Origin: Paraclostridium tenue
Lineage (GTDB): Bacteria; Bacillota; Clostridia; Peptostreptococcales; Peptostreptococcaceae
NCBI RefSeq assembly: GCF_015668515.1
Contig: NZ_JADPFO010000001.1
Span: 499,425 to 563,424 of the forward strand
Length of the DNA stretch: 64,000 nt
Direction of reading: 5' to 3'
A model generated the notes under the pieces. It ran no database searches. It worked only from the letters and a program-made list of their open reading frames with translations, and was not told the DNA's origin. Positions within the stretch are counted from its first letter, which is position 1. Every line of letters starts with the position of its first letter. Shown piece after piece: positions 17,947 to 26,245 of the stretch. Position numbers and translations under genes: made by a program.

Positions 17947-18588
17947 ATGAAAATATTTATAGATACAGCAAATATAGACGAAATAAGAGAAGCAAATACT
18001 TGGGGAATAATAGATGGTGTTACTACAAATCCATCCCTTATAGCAAAAGAAGGAAGAAATTTACAAGAAGTAATAAATGAGATATGTTCAATAGTAGATG
18101 GACCGATAAGTGCAGAGGTAATAAGCTTAGAAGCTGATAAAATGGTTGAAGAAGCTATGGAGCTAGTTAAATTACATAAAAATATAGTTATAAAAATACC
18201 TATGTGTATAGAAGGATTAAAAGCAGTTAAAATGCTGAATGAAAAAGGAATAAAAACTAATGTAACTTTAATATTCTCATCTCAACAAGCACTACTTGCT
18301 GCAAAAGCAGGAGCAACTTATGTTAGTCCATTTGTAGGTAGACTTGATGATATCGGAGCTAGAGGTGTAGAATTAATAAGTGAAATATCAACTATATTTA
18401 AGGTACATGATATTAAAACAGAAATAATAGCTGCTAGTATAAGAAATCCAATACACGTATCAGAATGTGCAATAGAAGGGTCTGATATAGCTACAATACC
18501 ATTTAAAGTGTTAGAACAAATGGCTAAACATCCTCTTACTGATATAGGAATAGAAAAGTTTTTAAGTGATTACAATAAATCTAAATAA
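17947..18588 (+). CDS. tal: Transaldolase (TalC/Fsa family)
   Basis: A 213-aa class I aldolase. The Schiff-base lysine is Lys83 in VIKIPM. Glu57 (SAEVIS) and Phe129 (VSPFVGR) stand where fructose-6-phosphate aldolases have Gln and Tyr, which by established structure-function work indicates true transaldolase activity. It moves a three-carbon unit in the pentose phosphate pathway, so it would process pentose phosphates made from nucleoside ribose. The frame is open upstream from 17908, but ATG 17947 is chosen because AAGGGAGA lies 8 bases before it. No phosphopentomutase is present in the window. It ends the operon at a strong terminator. Confidence 0.92.
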   Translation: MKIFIDTANIDEIREANTWGIIDGVTTNPSLIAKEGRNLQEVINEICSIVDGPISAEVISLEADKMVEEAMELVKLHKNIVIKIPMCIEGLKAVKMLNEKGIKTNVTLIFSSQQALLAAKAGATYVSPFVGRLDDIGARGVELISEISTIFKVHDIKTEIIAASIRNPIHVSECAIEGSDIATIPFKVLEQMAKHPLTDIGIEKFLSDYNKSK

Positions 18589-18614
18589 ACTATATTATTA
18601 ATATAAATATAATG

Positions 18615-18640
18615 AAAGATCCCATAGAGGGATCTTTTTT
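18615..18640 (+). terminator. Intrinsic terminator closing the nucleoside module
   Basis: AAAGATCCC (18615-18623) pairs with GGGATCTTT (18629-18637) around ATAGA, followed by further T residues. Confidence 0.92.
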
Positions 18641-18738
18641 AATATAGAATTAGTAATTTTTAAATAAGTAAATTTTTTATGATATTATGTTAAAATGAGA
18701 ATGATTAGTACCAAGTATAAGTATAGGAGGATAAATAA

Positions 18739-19512
18739 TTGCTATTTACTATAGGCCAAGTAACTAAAATGTACAACATAAGTCATGATACTTTAAGGTA
18801 TTACGATAAAATAGATTTATTAAAACCAAGTGTTAAAAAGGAAAATGGATATAGATATTATACTATAAGAGAAATAGAGTTATTAGAAATTATATTAATA
18901 GCTAAACAATTAGAAATACCTATTAAAGATATAAAAGATATAGTACAAAAAGAAGAGGAAGATGCTTATGTAGAGCTATTTACAAGACATGAAAAGTTTC
19001 TAGAGGATAAAATAAAATATTTAACTGATTTAAAATATCGTGTGAAAATATCTAAAGATATGGCATCAAAAATGAGTGAATTTAAAAATAAAGAAATTAA
19101 AGATGGATTTAAATCTGAATATATAAATAAAAAAGTAATATTTTTTAATCAAAATGGAAATTCATACATAGCAACTGTGGTAAAAACTAAGAATTTAATG
19201 ATACTTTTAAATAAAGATGATAAAGGGAATATAGTAGGAGATTCAAGTAGAGTAGGAATTGAAGTATTTGAAGATGAAGTGTTTGAATATAAAAAATATA
19301 CAGATTTTACGGAAAAAAATTTTAGAGGAGAGTATATAGTTATAACTAGAAAAGATACTTTTTCTAATATAGAAAAACTTACAAAAGAAATTTTAAATAA
19401 CATAAATTGTAAAGATAAAAAAGTTGAAGTTTTAGTAGAAACTATGTTTACATTATCAAGAAAAGAAAAAGAAAATATATATTTAGTTAAATTATATATT
19501 CCAAAAAATTAA
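18739..19512 (+). CDS. MerR-family regulator with a BmrR-like effector domain
   Basis: A 257-aa regulator that starts at TTG 18739 behind a perfect AGGAGG. Residues 1-70 form the MerR winged helix (FTIGQVTKMYNISHDTLRYY, then ENGYRYY). A coiled-coil dimerisation helix follows (about 75-120), and the C-terminal half is a beta-rich domain of the size of GyrI/BmrR drug-binding domains, though no motif is conclusive. It is followed by a MATE pump with a MerR-type promoter between, so it most likely senses toxic compounds and turns on the pump. Confidence 0.88.
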   Translation: MLFTIGQVTKMYNISHDTLRYYDKIDLLKPSVKKENGYRYYTIREIELLEIILIAKQLEIPIKDIKDIVQKEEEDAYVELFTRHEKFLEDKIKYLTDLKYRVKISKDMASKMSEFKNKEIKDGFKSEYINKKVIFFNQNGNSYIATVVKTKNLMILLNKDDKGNIVGDSSRVGIEVFEDEVFEYKKYTDFTEKNFRGEYIVITRKDTFSNIEKLTKEILNNINCKDKKVEVLVETMFTLSRKEKENIYLVKLYIPKN

Positions 19513-19522
19513 TAAATTTTAC

Positions 19523-19553
19523 TTGACTCTAGACTTACTCAAGACTTTATTAT
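19523..19553 (+). promoter_or_regulatory. MerR-type promoter of the MATE pump (19-bp spacer)
   Basis: TTGACT (19523-19528) and TATTAT (19548-19553) are separated by 19 bases, the over-long spacer typical of MerR-activated promoters. Inside and around the spacer CTTGA (from 19522) and TCAAG (ending 19543) form an inverted repeat where a MerR dimer would sit. Confidence 0.65.
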
Positions 19554-19590
19554 TAATGTAGACATAATAAATGATATGGAGGAGATTAGA

Positions 19591-20925
19591 GTGCAAGATA
19601 ATATGCTATTAAATGGAAAGATTTCAACGGTATTTTTAAAGTTTGCAGTACCTGCCATAGTAGCTATGCTTATATCTGGAATGCAAACTATGGTAGATGG
19701 ACTCTTTGTAGGTAATATATTAGGGCCAAATGCTATGGCAAGTGTAAATATTGCAAATCCATTTGTACAGTTGATAATGGGAATAAGTTTCATAGTGAGT
19801 GTAGGAGCTCAAAGTTATATGGGCCTTAATTTAGGAAATAAAAATATAGAAAAGGCACAGAATGTTTTTAAAACATCTATAATATTTATTTTAATAATGG
19901 GAGCAAGTATAACTTTATTAGGACTTATATTTAATGAAAAACTTGCAATATTATTAGGTGCAAATGATGTATTAGTTAAAGATGTTTCAACATATATAAA
20001 AATGATTGCTATATTTACAATCCCGATAAACTTAATGCTTTTATTTGGCTTTTCAAATAGAATAATAGAAAAACCAGAACTATATTTTAGAGGTATGATA
20101 TTAAGTTTATTTACAAATATTGTTTTAAACTATATATTAACGGCGAAATTAAATTTAGGTATAGTAGGGACAGCTACAGCTACTGGATGTTCATATTTAG
20201 CTGCTTTTATGGTTGTAGTTTGGCCAATGCTTGATAAAAAAAGTTTTATAAATATATTTGTTGGTAAGTTTGATAAAAGTGTTATATATCCTATGTTATA
20301 TAATGGATCATCAGAAGGGATAAATTCAATATCTACTGCAACTTGTGCTTACCTTTTTAATATGGCTTTTATGAATATAGCCGGTGAAGGTGGAGTAGCC
20401 GCTTTTACATCAATAAACTATATAGCACAGTTTGGTATACTTTTAATGTTTGGTATATCTGATGGTATATGTCCAATAGTTAGTTACAATTATGGAAGTA
20501 AGCAATATGACAGGGTTGATAAAATATTAAAATTAGCTTTTAAGATATGTATAGTAGCAGGTATTTTTATATTTGTAACATTATTTTTCTTTGGTAAAGA
20601 TTTAGTTGAATTATTTGTAAAAGGAAATAATGATATAATATCTTTATCAGCAAGTGGAGCTAAAGTATATGCCTTTGCGTTTTTTATGAATGGCTTTAAT
20701 ATAGTTAATTCTGGGTACTTCACAGCAATTGGGAATGCAAGATTATCTGTTATAGTAGCAGTTAGTAGAGGGTTATTATTTATAATTATAGGTATAGTTA
20801 TGCTGCCTATGATATTTGGAGTTAGTGGAGTTTGGATGAGTGTACCTTTTGCTGAAGTTTGTACATTCTTTATAGGATTTTATTTAACGTATAAGTCTAG
20901 CAAGTCTATTTGTATTAATATTTAA
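19591..20925 (+). CDS. MATE family multidrug/Na+ efflux transporter
   Basis: A 444-aa protein with twelve hydrophobic helices in two homologous halves. The first half has the family segment MVDGLFVGNILGPNAMAS near residue 33, and the second has a matching segment near 255-280. MATE proteins export cationic compounds by Na+ or H+ antiport. The frame is open from ATG 19576, but GGAGGAG lies at 19578-19584, so GTG 19591 (6 bases after it) is the likely start. It is controlled by the promoter at 19523-19553 and thus probably by the MerR protein upstream. Confidence 0.9.
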   Translation: MQDNMLLNGKISTVFLKFAVPAIVAMLISGMQTMVDGLFVGNILGPNAMASVNIANPFVQLIMGISFIVSVGAQSYMGLNLGNKNIEKAQNVFKTSIIFILIMGASITLLGLIFNEKLAILLGANDVLVKDVSTYIKMIAIFTIPINLMLLFGFSNRIIEKPELYFRGMILSLFTNIVLNYILTAKLNLGIVGTATATGCSYLAAFMVVVWPMLDKKSFINIFVGKFDKSVIYPMLYNGSSEGINSISTATCAYLFNMAFMNIAGEGGVAAFTSINYIAQFGILLMFGISDGICPIVSYNYGSKQYDRVDKILKLAFKICIVAGIFIFVTLFFFGKDLVELFVKGNNDIISLSASGAKVYAFAFFMNGFNIVNSGYFTAIGNARLSVIVAVSRGLLFIIIGIVMLPMIFGVSGVWMSVPFAEVCTFFIGFYLTYKSSKSICINI

Positions 20926-20950
20926 GGTTTATTTTTTGATATAAATTATT

Positions 20951-20977
20951 GTATGGATAAATTATCCATACTTTTTT
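20951..20977 (+). terminator. Intrinsic terminator after the MATE gene
   Basis: GTATGGATA (20951-20959) pairs with TATCCATAC (20963-20971) and is followed by TTTTTT. Confidence 0.92.
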
Positions 20978-21129
20978 ATTATAAGGAAGTTTTATATATT
21001 AAGTGTTATTTTGACTAGTGATTATGTAACTTATTCGTTACCGAATTTGGATGTATAAAAGCTACAATTTAATTGTATTGTAAGAAATATTATTAATTTA
21101 AAAGGGTATACAAATTATAGGAGGGGAAA

Positions 21130-21921
21130 ATGAAAGTAAAAAAACTTTTATTTTTGGTTATAGGAGTTAACTGTATTGTTTTATTTAGTACTGTATCAAT
21201 ATCTAGTTTAGAAAATAAAAATTTATCTCAATTACAGAACTTATATTTTGACACTGTAGATACAGATATCAAAGGCAAAGAAATGAATTTAAAAAAATTA
21301 AAGGATATAAATTCAAATTTAGATTTAAAAAATAATAAAAATAAGGTCATAGATGAAAATGAAGAATTAAATATATCCTATTTAGAAGGTGAAAATCAAA
21401 TAAATCGTATATCTTATGAATTTAAGAAAGAAAATAGCGATGATATTTATTTACATACAGATTACATAAAGTTAAAAAATGGAAAGTTGGATTTGAATTT
21501 AGGGATATACTTAAAATCTTTAAAAGAACAAAAAGATTTAGCTAATTTAATAAATAATGGACAAAAACTTGATACAATATATGAAATTTATTATAAAATA
21601 GCTGAATCTATAGAGAATGATGCAAGTTTGAGTATAGCAAAAATAAAAAATTTATTTAAAGAAAATAAGTTTGTTCAATTTAAAGATTACAATAAAGAAA
21701 ATACAAATTTAAAAAATTATTTAATTGAGGAAAATGGATATAGATTATTTATCGTACATGATACAAAGTTAAATAAATGTAAAGATGTTTTAATTGAAAA
21801 TGAAGATACTAATAAAATATCGATGTGTTATTACAAAGGAAATAAAAGTGATATTCAATTGTGGAAAAGTAGTGATAATTTGAAAGAACAAGAAGCTATA
21901 TTTAAAAATTTAATGAAATAA
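21130..21921 (+). CDS. Secreted or anchored protein of unknown function
   Basis: A 263-aa protein with a basic N-terminus and one hydrophobic stretch at residues 6-25 (LLFLVIGVNCIVLFSTVSIS), which suggests a signal peptide or anchor. The rest is polar, rich in Lys, Asn, Asp and Leu, with alternating short helices, and contains no motif that I recognise. A strong GGAGGGG site lies upstream of the ATG. It is monocistronic: no terminator is evident at its end, and the next gene has its own ribosome binding site after about 85 bases. Confidence 0.75.
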   Translation: MKVKKLLFLVIGVNCIVLFSTVSISSLENKNLSQLQNLYFDTVDTDIKGKEMNLKKLKDINSNLDLKNNKNKVIDENEELNISYLEGENQINRISYEFKKENSDDIYLHTDYIKLKNGKLDLNLGIYLKSLKEQKDLANLINNGQKLDTIYEIYYKIAESIENDASLSIAKIKNLFKENKFVQFKDYNKENTNLKNYLIEENGYRLFIVHDTKLNKCKDVLIENEDTNKISMCYYKGNKSDIQLWKSSDNLKEQEAIFKNLMK

Positions 21922-22006
21922 TAAATACTATAAATTTTTGATAAATATACTATTTTTATTATATACTTGTAATAAAATTTAAAATTAACTGCAAAGGAGA
22001 TTGGTT

Positions 22007-22474
22007 ATGTTTAGACAAATGAGAAGACAAAATAGAAAAATTGAAATTAAAGAAGAGATAGACCAAATATTAAACAAAGGGGAATATGGAACACTTGCAA
22101 CTATAGGTGAAAATGGATATCCACACTCTGTGCCTATAAGTTATGTATACTATGAAAAATGTATATATTTTCATAGTGCAAAAGTAGGACACAAAATTGA
22201 TAATATAAAAAATCATGAAAAAGTATCTTTTAATGTAGTAGGAGATACAGAAGTTTTACCAAGTAAATTTAGTACAAAATATGAAAGTGTTATAGCTTTT
22301 GGTATTGCAACTGAAATTGATGGAGAAGAAAAAGAGATGGCTTTACTTAAGCTTATAGAAAAATATTCACCTGAATTTTTACAAGAGGGTAAACTATACA
22401 TATCAAGAGCTAAGGATGCTACGAGCGTTATGAAAATTAGTATAGAACATATGACAGGTAAAGCTATAAAATAA
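22007..22474 (+). CDS. Pyridoxamine 5'-phosphate oxidase-like flavin-binding protein (NimA-type)
   Basis: A 155-aa split-barrel protein. The segment GEYGTLATIGENGYPHSVPISYVYY and the later IYFHSAKVGHKIDNI are typical of the PNPOx-like family that includes nitroimidazole reductase NimA and FMN-binding oxidoreductases; HSAKVGHKID is the diagnostic stretch. It would bind FMN, haem or F420 and reduce small molecules, but the substrate cannot be read. The frame opens at TTG 22001, but AAAGGAGA ends at 22000, so ATG 22007 is the better start. A strong terminator follows. Confidence 0.85.
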   Translation: MFRQMRRQNRKIEIKEEIDQILNKGEYGTLATIGENGYPHSVPISYVYYEKCIYFHSAKVGHKIDNIKNHEKVSFNVVGDTEVLPSKFSTKYESVIAFGIATEIDGEEKEMALLKLIEKYSPEFLQEGKLYISRAKDATSVMKISIEHMTGKAIK

Positions 22475-22510
22475 TTAAAAGCTATTAAAACTAAATGTAA
22501 AATAGATAAT

Positions 22511-22546
22511 AAAAAAGCACCTAGCATAAAAGTTAGGTGCTTTTTT
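22511..22546 (+). terminator. Intrinsic terminator
   Basis: AAAAAAGCACCTA (22511-22523) pairs perfectly with TAGGTGCTTTTTT (22534-22546). Confidence 0.95.
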
Positions 22547-22623
22547 ATATCTAAAATTGACTAAAAGTATTTTGTGAAAATGGTTGCATTATAAAATGTA
22601 TTTATATACCATATAGATATATA

Positions 22624-22645
22624 GTTAATTACTTAAGTAACTAAC
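22624..22645 (+). promoter_or_regulatory. Candidate operator of the GntR-ABC operon
   Basis: A 22-base near-perfect palindrome centred on TTACTTAAGTAA, with outer arms GTT and AAC and a single mismatched pair. It lies between a possible promoter (TTGCAT at 22584-22589, TACCAT at 22607-22612) and the ribosome binding site of the GntR gene. That is where a repressor dimer would block transcription. Confidence 0.5.
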
Positions 22646-22664
22646 CAAGTAAGGAGGTGGTAAG

Positions 22665-23027
22665 TTGAAATTAATACTTAATGACAATGAACCAATATTT
22701 ATACAAATAGCAAAGGCGATAGAAGATGAAGTGATATCTGAAGGTATTATGGAAAATGAACAAATTCCATCAACTACAGAACTGTCAAAGCTATATAAAA
22801 TAAATCCAGCAACTATACTTAAAGGGGTTAACTTGTTGGTTGAAAAGAATATTTTATACAAAAAAAGAGGGATAGGTATGTTTGTATGTGAAGGGGCTAA
22901 AAAGATAATAGGTGATAGTAGAAAAGAAAATTTCAAAGAAGTATATATTAAAGAGCTAGTAAAAGAAGCTAAAAAACTTGGAATTAGCAAAACTGAATTA
23001 TTAGAAATGATAAATAAATCTTTGTAA
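22665..23027 (+). CDS. GntR-family regulator, YtrA type
   Basis: A 120-aa regulator: an N-terminal GntR winged helix (IFIQIAKAIEDEVISEG, PSTTELSKLYKINPATILKG) with a short C-terminal dimerisation tail, the layout of YtrA-subfamily repressors. It starts at TTG 22665 after AAGGAGGTGG. The ABC ATPase begins 12 bases after its stop. In this subfamily the regulator represses its own ABC-exporter operon until an antibiotic or envelope stress is sensed. Confidence 0.9.
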   Translation: MKLILNDNEPIFIQIAKAIEDEVISEGIMENEQIPSTTELSKLYKINPATILKGVNLLVEKNILYKKRGIGMFVCEGAKKIIGDSRKENFKEVYIKELVKEAKKLGISKTELLEMINKSL

Positions 23028-23039
23028 AGGGTGATAATT

Positions 23040-23924
23040 TTGAATAGAGTAATAGAGATAAAAGATTTAAACTATAAATTTAAAGATAAACAAGTATTTA
23101 AAAACTTGAATATAGAATTTGAAGAAAATAAAATTTATGGTCTTTTGGGGAAAAATGGAGCAGGTAAAACTACATTAATAAACATAATGACAAATCAACT
23201 TATGAGTAAAAATGGAGATATAAAAGTACTTGGCTTAGACCCAAGAATAAATCCTGAGGTTTTAGAAAATATATGTGTAGTTAGAGAAAGAGAGTTTTAC
23301 AATAATGAAGCCAAAGTAAAAACTATATTTAATATGTATTCAAGTTTTTATAGTAATTATGATAAGGAACTTGAAAAAAAGCTTTGTGAAGTATTTGATA
23401 TAAATCAAAAGGCAAGATATAAAAAATTATCAAGAGGAATGAAAACATCTGTATCTAATATTGTGGGAATATGTTCAAATGCTAAAATAACTATATTTGA
23501 TGAACCTACTATAGGACTTGATGCTTTAAATAGAAAAGAGTTTTATGATATTTTGCTAGAAAGTTATGTAAATAAAAAAAGAAGTATAATAATATCTACA
23601 CATCTAATAGAGGAGATAGGGGAATTATTAGAAAAAGTAGCAATAATAAAAGATGGAAGTGTTTTAGTAAATGACTATGTAGAAAATATAAATACAAAAT
23701 CTTATTATATAAGTGGAAATAAAGAGGACTTAAAAAGACTTAAGATATTAAAAGGGGTAAAAGAAGTCAGGTCTTTTGGAAATATAGCTACTTATTCTTA
23801 TTATGGAGATATTGGTGAAGGTGATATGAAAATTATAAATGAATGTAATATAGAACTAGATAATATGAATCTTCAAGATTTATTTATAAACATTAATAAA
23901 AAGGGGGTAAAGGTTTATGAATAG
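23040..23924 (+). CDS. ABC transporter ATP-binding protein (YtrB/CcmA-like exporter)
   Basis: A 294-aa ATPase with Walker A GKNGAGKTT near 36, a divergent signature LSRGMK near 130, Walker B ITIFDEPT near 152, and a switch His in ISTHLIEE. The last ~80 residues are a small C-terminal domain seen in drug and lantibiotic exporters. The frame opens at GTG 23031, but the ribosome binding site AAAGGGTG covers it; TTG 23040, 6 bases later, is the likely start. It overlaps the permease by 8 bases. It should energise export from the membrane's inner face. Confidence 0.88.
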   Translation: MNRVIEIKDLNYKFKDKQVFKNLNIEFEENKIYGLLGKNGAGKTTLINIMTNQLMSKNGDIKVLGLDPRINPEVLENICVVREREFYNNEAKVKTIFNMYSSFYSNYDKELEKKLCEVFDINQKARYKKLSRGMKTSVSNIVGICSNAKITIFDEPTIGLDALNRKEFYDILLESYVNKKRSIIISTHLIEEIGELLEKVAIIKDGSVLVNDYVENINTKSYYISGNKEDLKRLKILKGVKEVRSFGNIATYSYYGDIGEGDMKIINECNIELDNMNLQDLFININKKGVKVYE

Positions 23925-24705
23925 GATAAAACCACATATTATGTTTTTAAAACATAGTTATATATACTATATGATATTTATATTAATTTTTATATCTTTG
24001 CAAGTAAGTGCATTTTTGATAGAGGGACTAAGTAGAGGGGAGTCATTAGGAGAATCACTTATTCTTTATAAGACACAGCTTAGTGTGCTTGGAATTTTAT
24101 TTCCAACTATATTTTCTTTAAGCATAGCTGTAAAAGAGTTTTCAGGAGCTATGAGTATAAGAGCCGATAGAAAATCATTTATAAAAGCATCTATTATATA
24201 TATTATAATTATTAGTCTATCTACATTAGTATTTGTAACTTTAATAGAGGAGCTAATTAATCTATTATCTAACAATGTAAGTAGTGGTACTGTAAAATTA
24301 GATAATGAAACTGAACTTATAAATATGATTGTGGGGGATGAAGGTATAATAGGAAGCTTTTTTGGGATGTTCATATGTCAACTAGCTTTTAGTTCATTAG
24401 GATTTATGTTTGGAGCTATATTTTATAGAATTGATATAAAAACCAATATAATTTTATTTATAGTATTGCCAATTATAGCTGTATTATATATAACTAGACT
24501 TAGTTATATCAATGCGGATATAATAAGTAAGTTTGGAGAAAGGATATTATGGATAGTTGATTATTTTATAAATAACCCAAGTAAATTGTATGCTTTAGAG
24601 GTAATAGTATTCGTAGTAGCAATGGGATTAGCTAGTCTAATGCTTAAAAATGCTCCTATAAAAGATTATGCTCATAATAAGTTAAGAATAAAGTTATGGA
24701 GTTAA
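23917..24705 (+). CDS. ABC exporter permease
   Basis: A 262-aa integral membrane protein with about six helices (for example YYMIFILIFISLQVSAF near 12 and VIVFVVAMGLASLML near the C-terminus) and no recognisable enzyme motif. Its start lies inside the end of the ATPase gene with GGGGG upstream, so the two are translationally coupled. With the GntR regulator it forms a three-gene operon of the YtrABC type; the substrate is unknown. A terminator overlaps its stop codon. Confidence 0.85.
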   Translation: MNRIKPHIMFLKHSYIYYMIFILIFISLQVSAFLIEGLSRGESLGESLILYKTQLSVLGILFPTIFSLSIAVKEFSGAMSIRADRKSFIKASIIYIIIISLSTLVFVTLIEELINLLSNNVSSGTVKLDNETELINMIVGDEGIIGSFFGMFICQLAFSSLGFMFGAIFYRIDIKTNIILFIVLPIIAVLYITRLSYINADIISKFGERILWIVDYFINNPSKLYALEVIVFVVAMGLASLMLKNAPIKDYAHNKLRIKLWS

Positions 24706-24735
24706 AAAATGAGGTTGATTAAAACCTCATTTTTT
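24704..24735 (+). terminator. Intrinsic terminator of the GntR-ABC operon
   Basis: AAAAAATGAGGTT pairs with AACCTCATTTTTT around a 6-7 base loop, beginning at the permease stop codon. Confidence 0.93.
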
Positions 24736-24805
24736 AAATTACAAGGAAACATCTGTTTTAGTGGGCACTTGCTAAATATAAAAATTACAAGGGGAAATAT
24801 TTTAT

Positions 24806-25129
24806 ATGATTAATGTTAATTTCTTTAAATGGGATGAAATAGACGATAATGATTTATTATTTGCTGTAATAGTATCAAGATTTCAAAATAAATGGATTCT
24901 AGCAAAACACAAAGATAGAGAAACTTGGGAAATTCCAGGTGGACATAGAGAAAAAGGGGAAGAAATAAGTATTACAGCATCAAGAGAACTGCAGGAGGAA
25001 ACAGGAGCAAAAGAGTTTAAAATTATACCTATCTGTATTTATTCTGTTACAAAAGAAGATAGTGATAACATTAAACACCCAGTGTCAACCTTTGGAGGTT
25101 TATATTTTGCAGAAGTAACAGAACTTTAA
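24806..25129 (+). pseudogene. NUDIX hydrolase, truncated at the C-terminus
   Basis: A 107-aa NUDIX protein. The complete Nudix box is present (GGHREKGEE, then RELQEETGA), so metal and pyrophosphate binding could be intact. The family to which the N-terminus (VNFFKWDEIDD) belongs normally continues about 40 residues past GLYFAEVTEL with another strand and helix; here TAA follows directly. The sequence after the stop does not restore the missing part in any frame but encodes the tail of something else (25122-25283), which suggests a deletion that fused two genes. AAGGGGAAA precedes ATG. It could still be expressed, but it is shorter than family members that I know. Confidence 0.65.
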
Positions 25130-25283
25130 CTTATCAGGATTTACTATTCAAGAAAGTGGTGAAAGGTTATATAATTATCTTTTAAGTATTATTGGAGAAA
25201 AATTAGAAAAAATTTTAAATTCATTAGATGAAACTATATATAAATTAAATCAGTTTAGACCATATGGTAAGTACTTTAAATAA
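25122..25283 (+). pseudogene. Orphan C-terminal gene fragment
   Basis: Starting inside the end of the NUDIX gene in a different frame, an open stretch of about 53 codons reads LSGFTIQESGERLYNYLLS and then a coiled helix ending RPYGKYFK before TAA 25281-25283. There is no start codon or ribosome binding site. The pattern resembles the last helices of a MarR-type winged-helix regulator, but this is a weak impression. Confidence 0.4.
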
Positions 25284-25427
25284 ATTTAAAATTAAGGCTA
25301 TAATCAATTGATTATAGCTTTAATTAATTTAATATAGATTTGATTAATAAGTCTTATAAAGTGCTTTATTGACTAATTTAGGAAATTTAAGGTATAAGTA
25401 TAATATAACAATAAATAAATTCTCCCT

Positions 25428-25487
25428 ACTTAAGATTAAACAATAAAAACTTAAGAAAGCTTAAGAATTATTTATAAATTACTTAAA
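25428..25487 (+). promoter_or_regulatory. Helically phased CTTAAG repeats, probable response-regulator binding boxes
   Basis: ACTTAAG (25428-25434), ACTTAAG (25449-25455), GCTTAAG (25459-25465) and ACTTAAA (25481-25487) start 21, 10 and 22 bases apart, that is on the same face of the helix. They lie just upstream of the VanY-like gene and its two-component system, where an OmpR-type regulator would bind. A separate possible promoter, TTGACT then TATAAG, lies further upstream near 25367-25396. Confidence 0.6.
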
Positions 25488-25535
25488 GTCTATATCTTAG
25501 AATAAATATATCAAATCAAAAGGAGATAATAGACT

Positions 25536-26216
25536 ATGAAATTTAACAAATTAATATTAATAACTTCGGCAATTTTAGCTTTTAGTATGTTTATAATAAA
25601 GGGAGATGCAATAAACTTGAGTATGAGTAGTGAAACAAGTACAAAAACTTTTAAAGAAAAGAAACCTGATATACTATTAGTTAATAATGATAATAAAATC
25701 GGATCATATAAACCCAAAGAACTTAGGACTTTAGATGTAGAATTTATTGACGATACTATAAAAGAAGAAAAGCAACTAGAAAAAGTAGCTGCTGATGCTT
25801 TAGAGAAATTATTTAAAACAGCAAAAGAAGAAGAAAGTATAAACTTTTTAGCAACATCAGGTTATAGATCTTATAAAACTCAAAAGGAAACATATATATA
25901 AAGAGTAATAGCTCAAGGTAAAAAGAAAGCAGAAGAATATGTTGCAATACCTGGGACAAGCGAGCATCAAACAGGATTTGCTATAGATGTTACAAATGAA
26001 GATAGATGGTTTGTAGAAAGCACAAAAGAAGCTCAATGGTTAGCAGAAAATGCACATAGATTTGGATTTATAATAAGATATCCAAAAGGAAAAGAAACTA
26101 TAACAGGTAAGAAATATGAACCATGGCATATAAGATATGTAGGCAAAGATATAGCAAAGGACATTTTTGAAAAAGGAGTAACTTTAGAAGAATATGTTGA
26201 AAATAAAGCTATATAA
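25536..26216 (+). pseudogene. VanY-like D-Ala-D-Ala carboxypeptidase, interrupted by one in-frame TAA
   Basis: The frame reads as a 226-codon M15B peptidase in which codon 122 (25899-25901) is TAA. Before it are a signal peptide (ILITSAILAFSMFIIKG) and the family segment ATSGYRSYKTQ. After it come the zinc-site motifs SEHQTGFAIDV (His144 region) and PWHIRYVG, still in frame. Homologues have a Lys or similar residue in the interrupted helix, so AAA to TAA is a plausible single change. As read, the product lacks the whole active site. The enzyme would trim the last D-Ala from peptidoglycan stems outside the cell, and it precedes a VanR/VanS-like pair by 29 bases. Confidence 0.85.
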
Positions 26217-26245
26217 ATATTATAAAAATGAAGGGAAAGTTAAAG

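Noticed and set aside
24736..24780. Apparent similarity between the NUDIX upstream sequence and 34312-34355 (both with a stretch like ATCTGTTTTA).
   Set aside because: Only about 20 bases match with gaps in an AT-rich background; not enough for a repeat.
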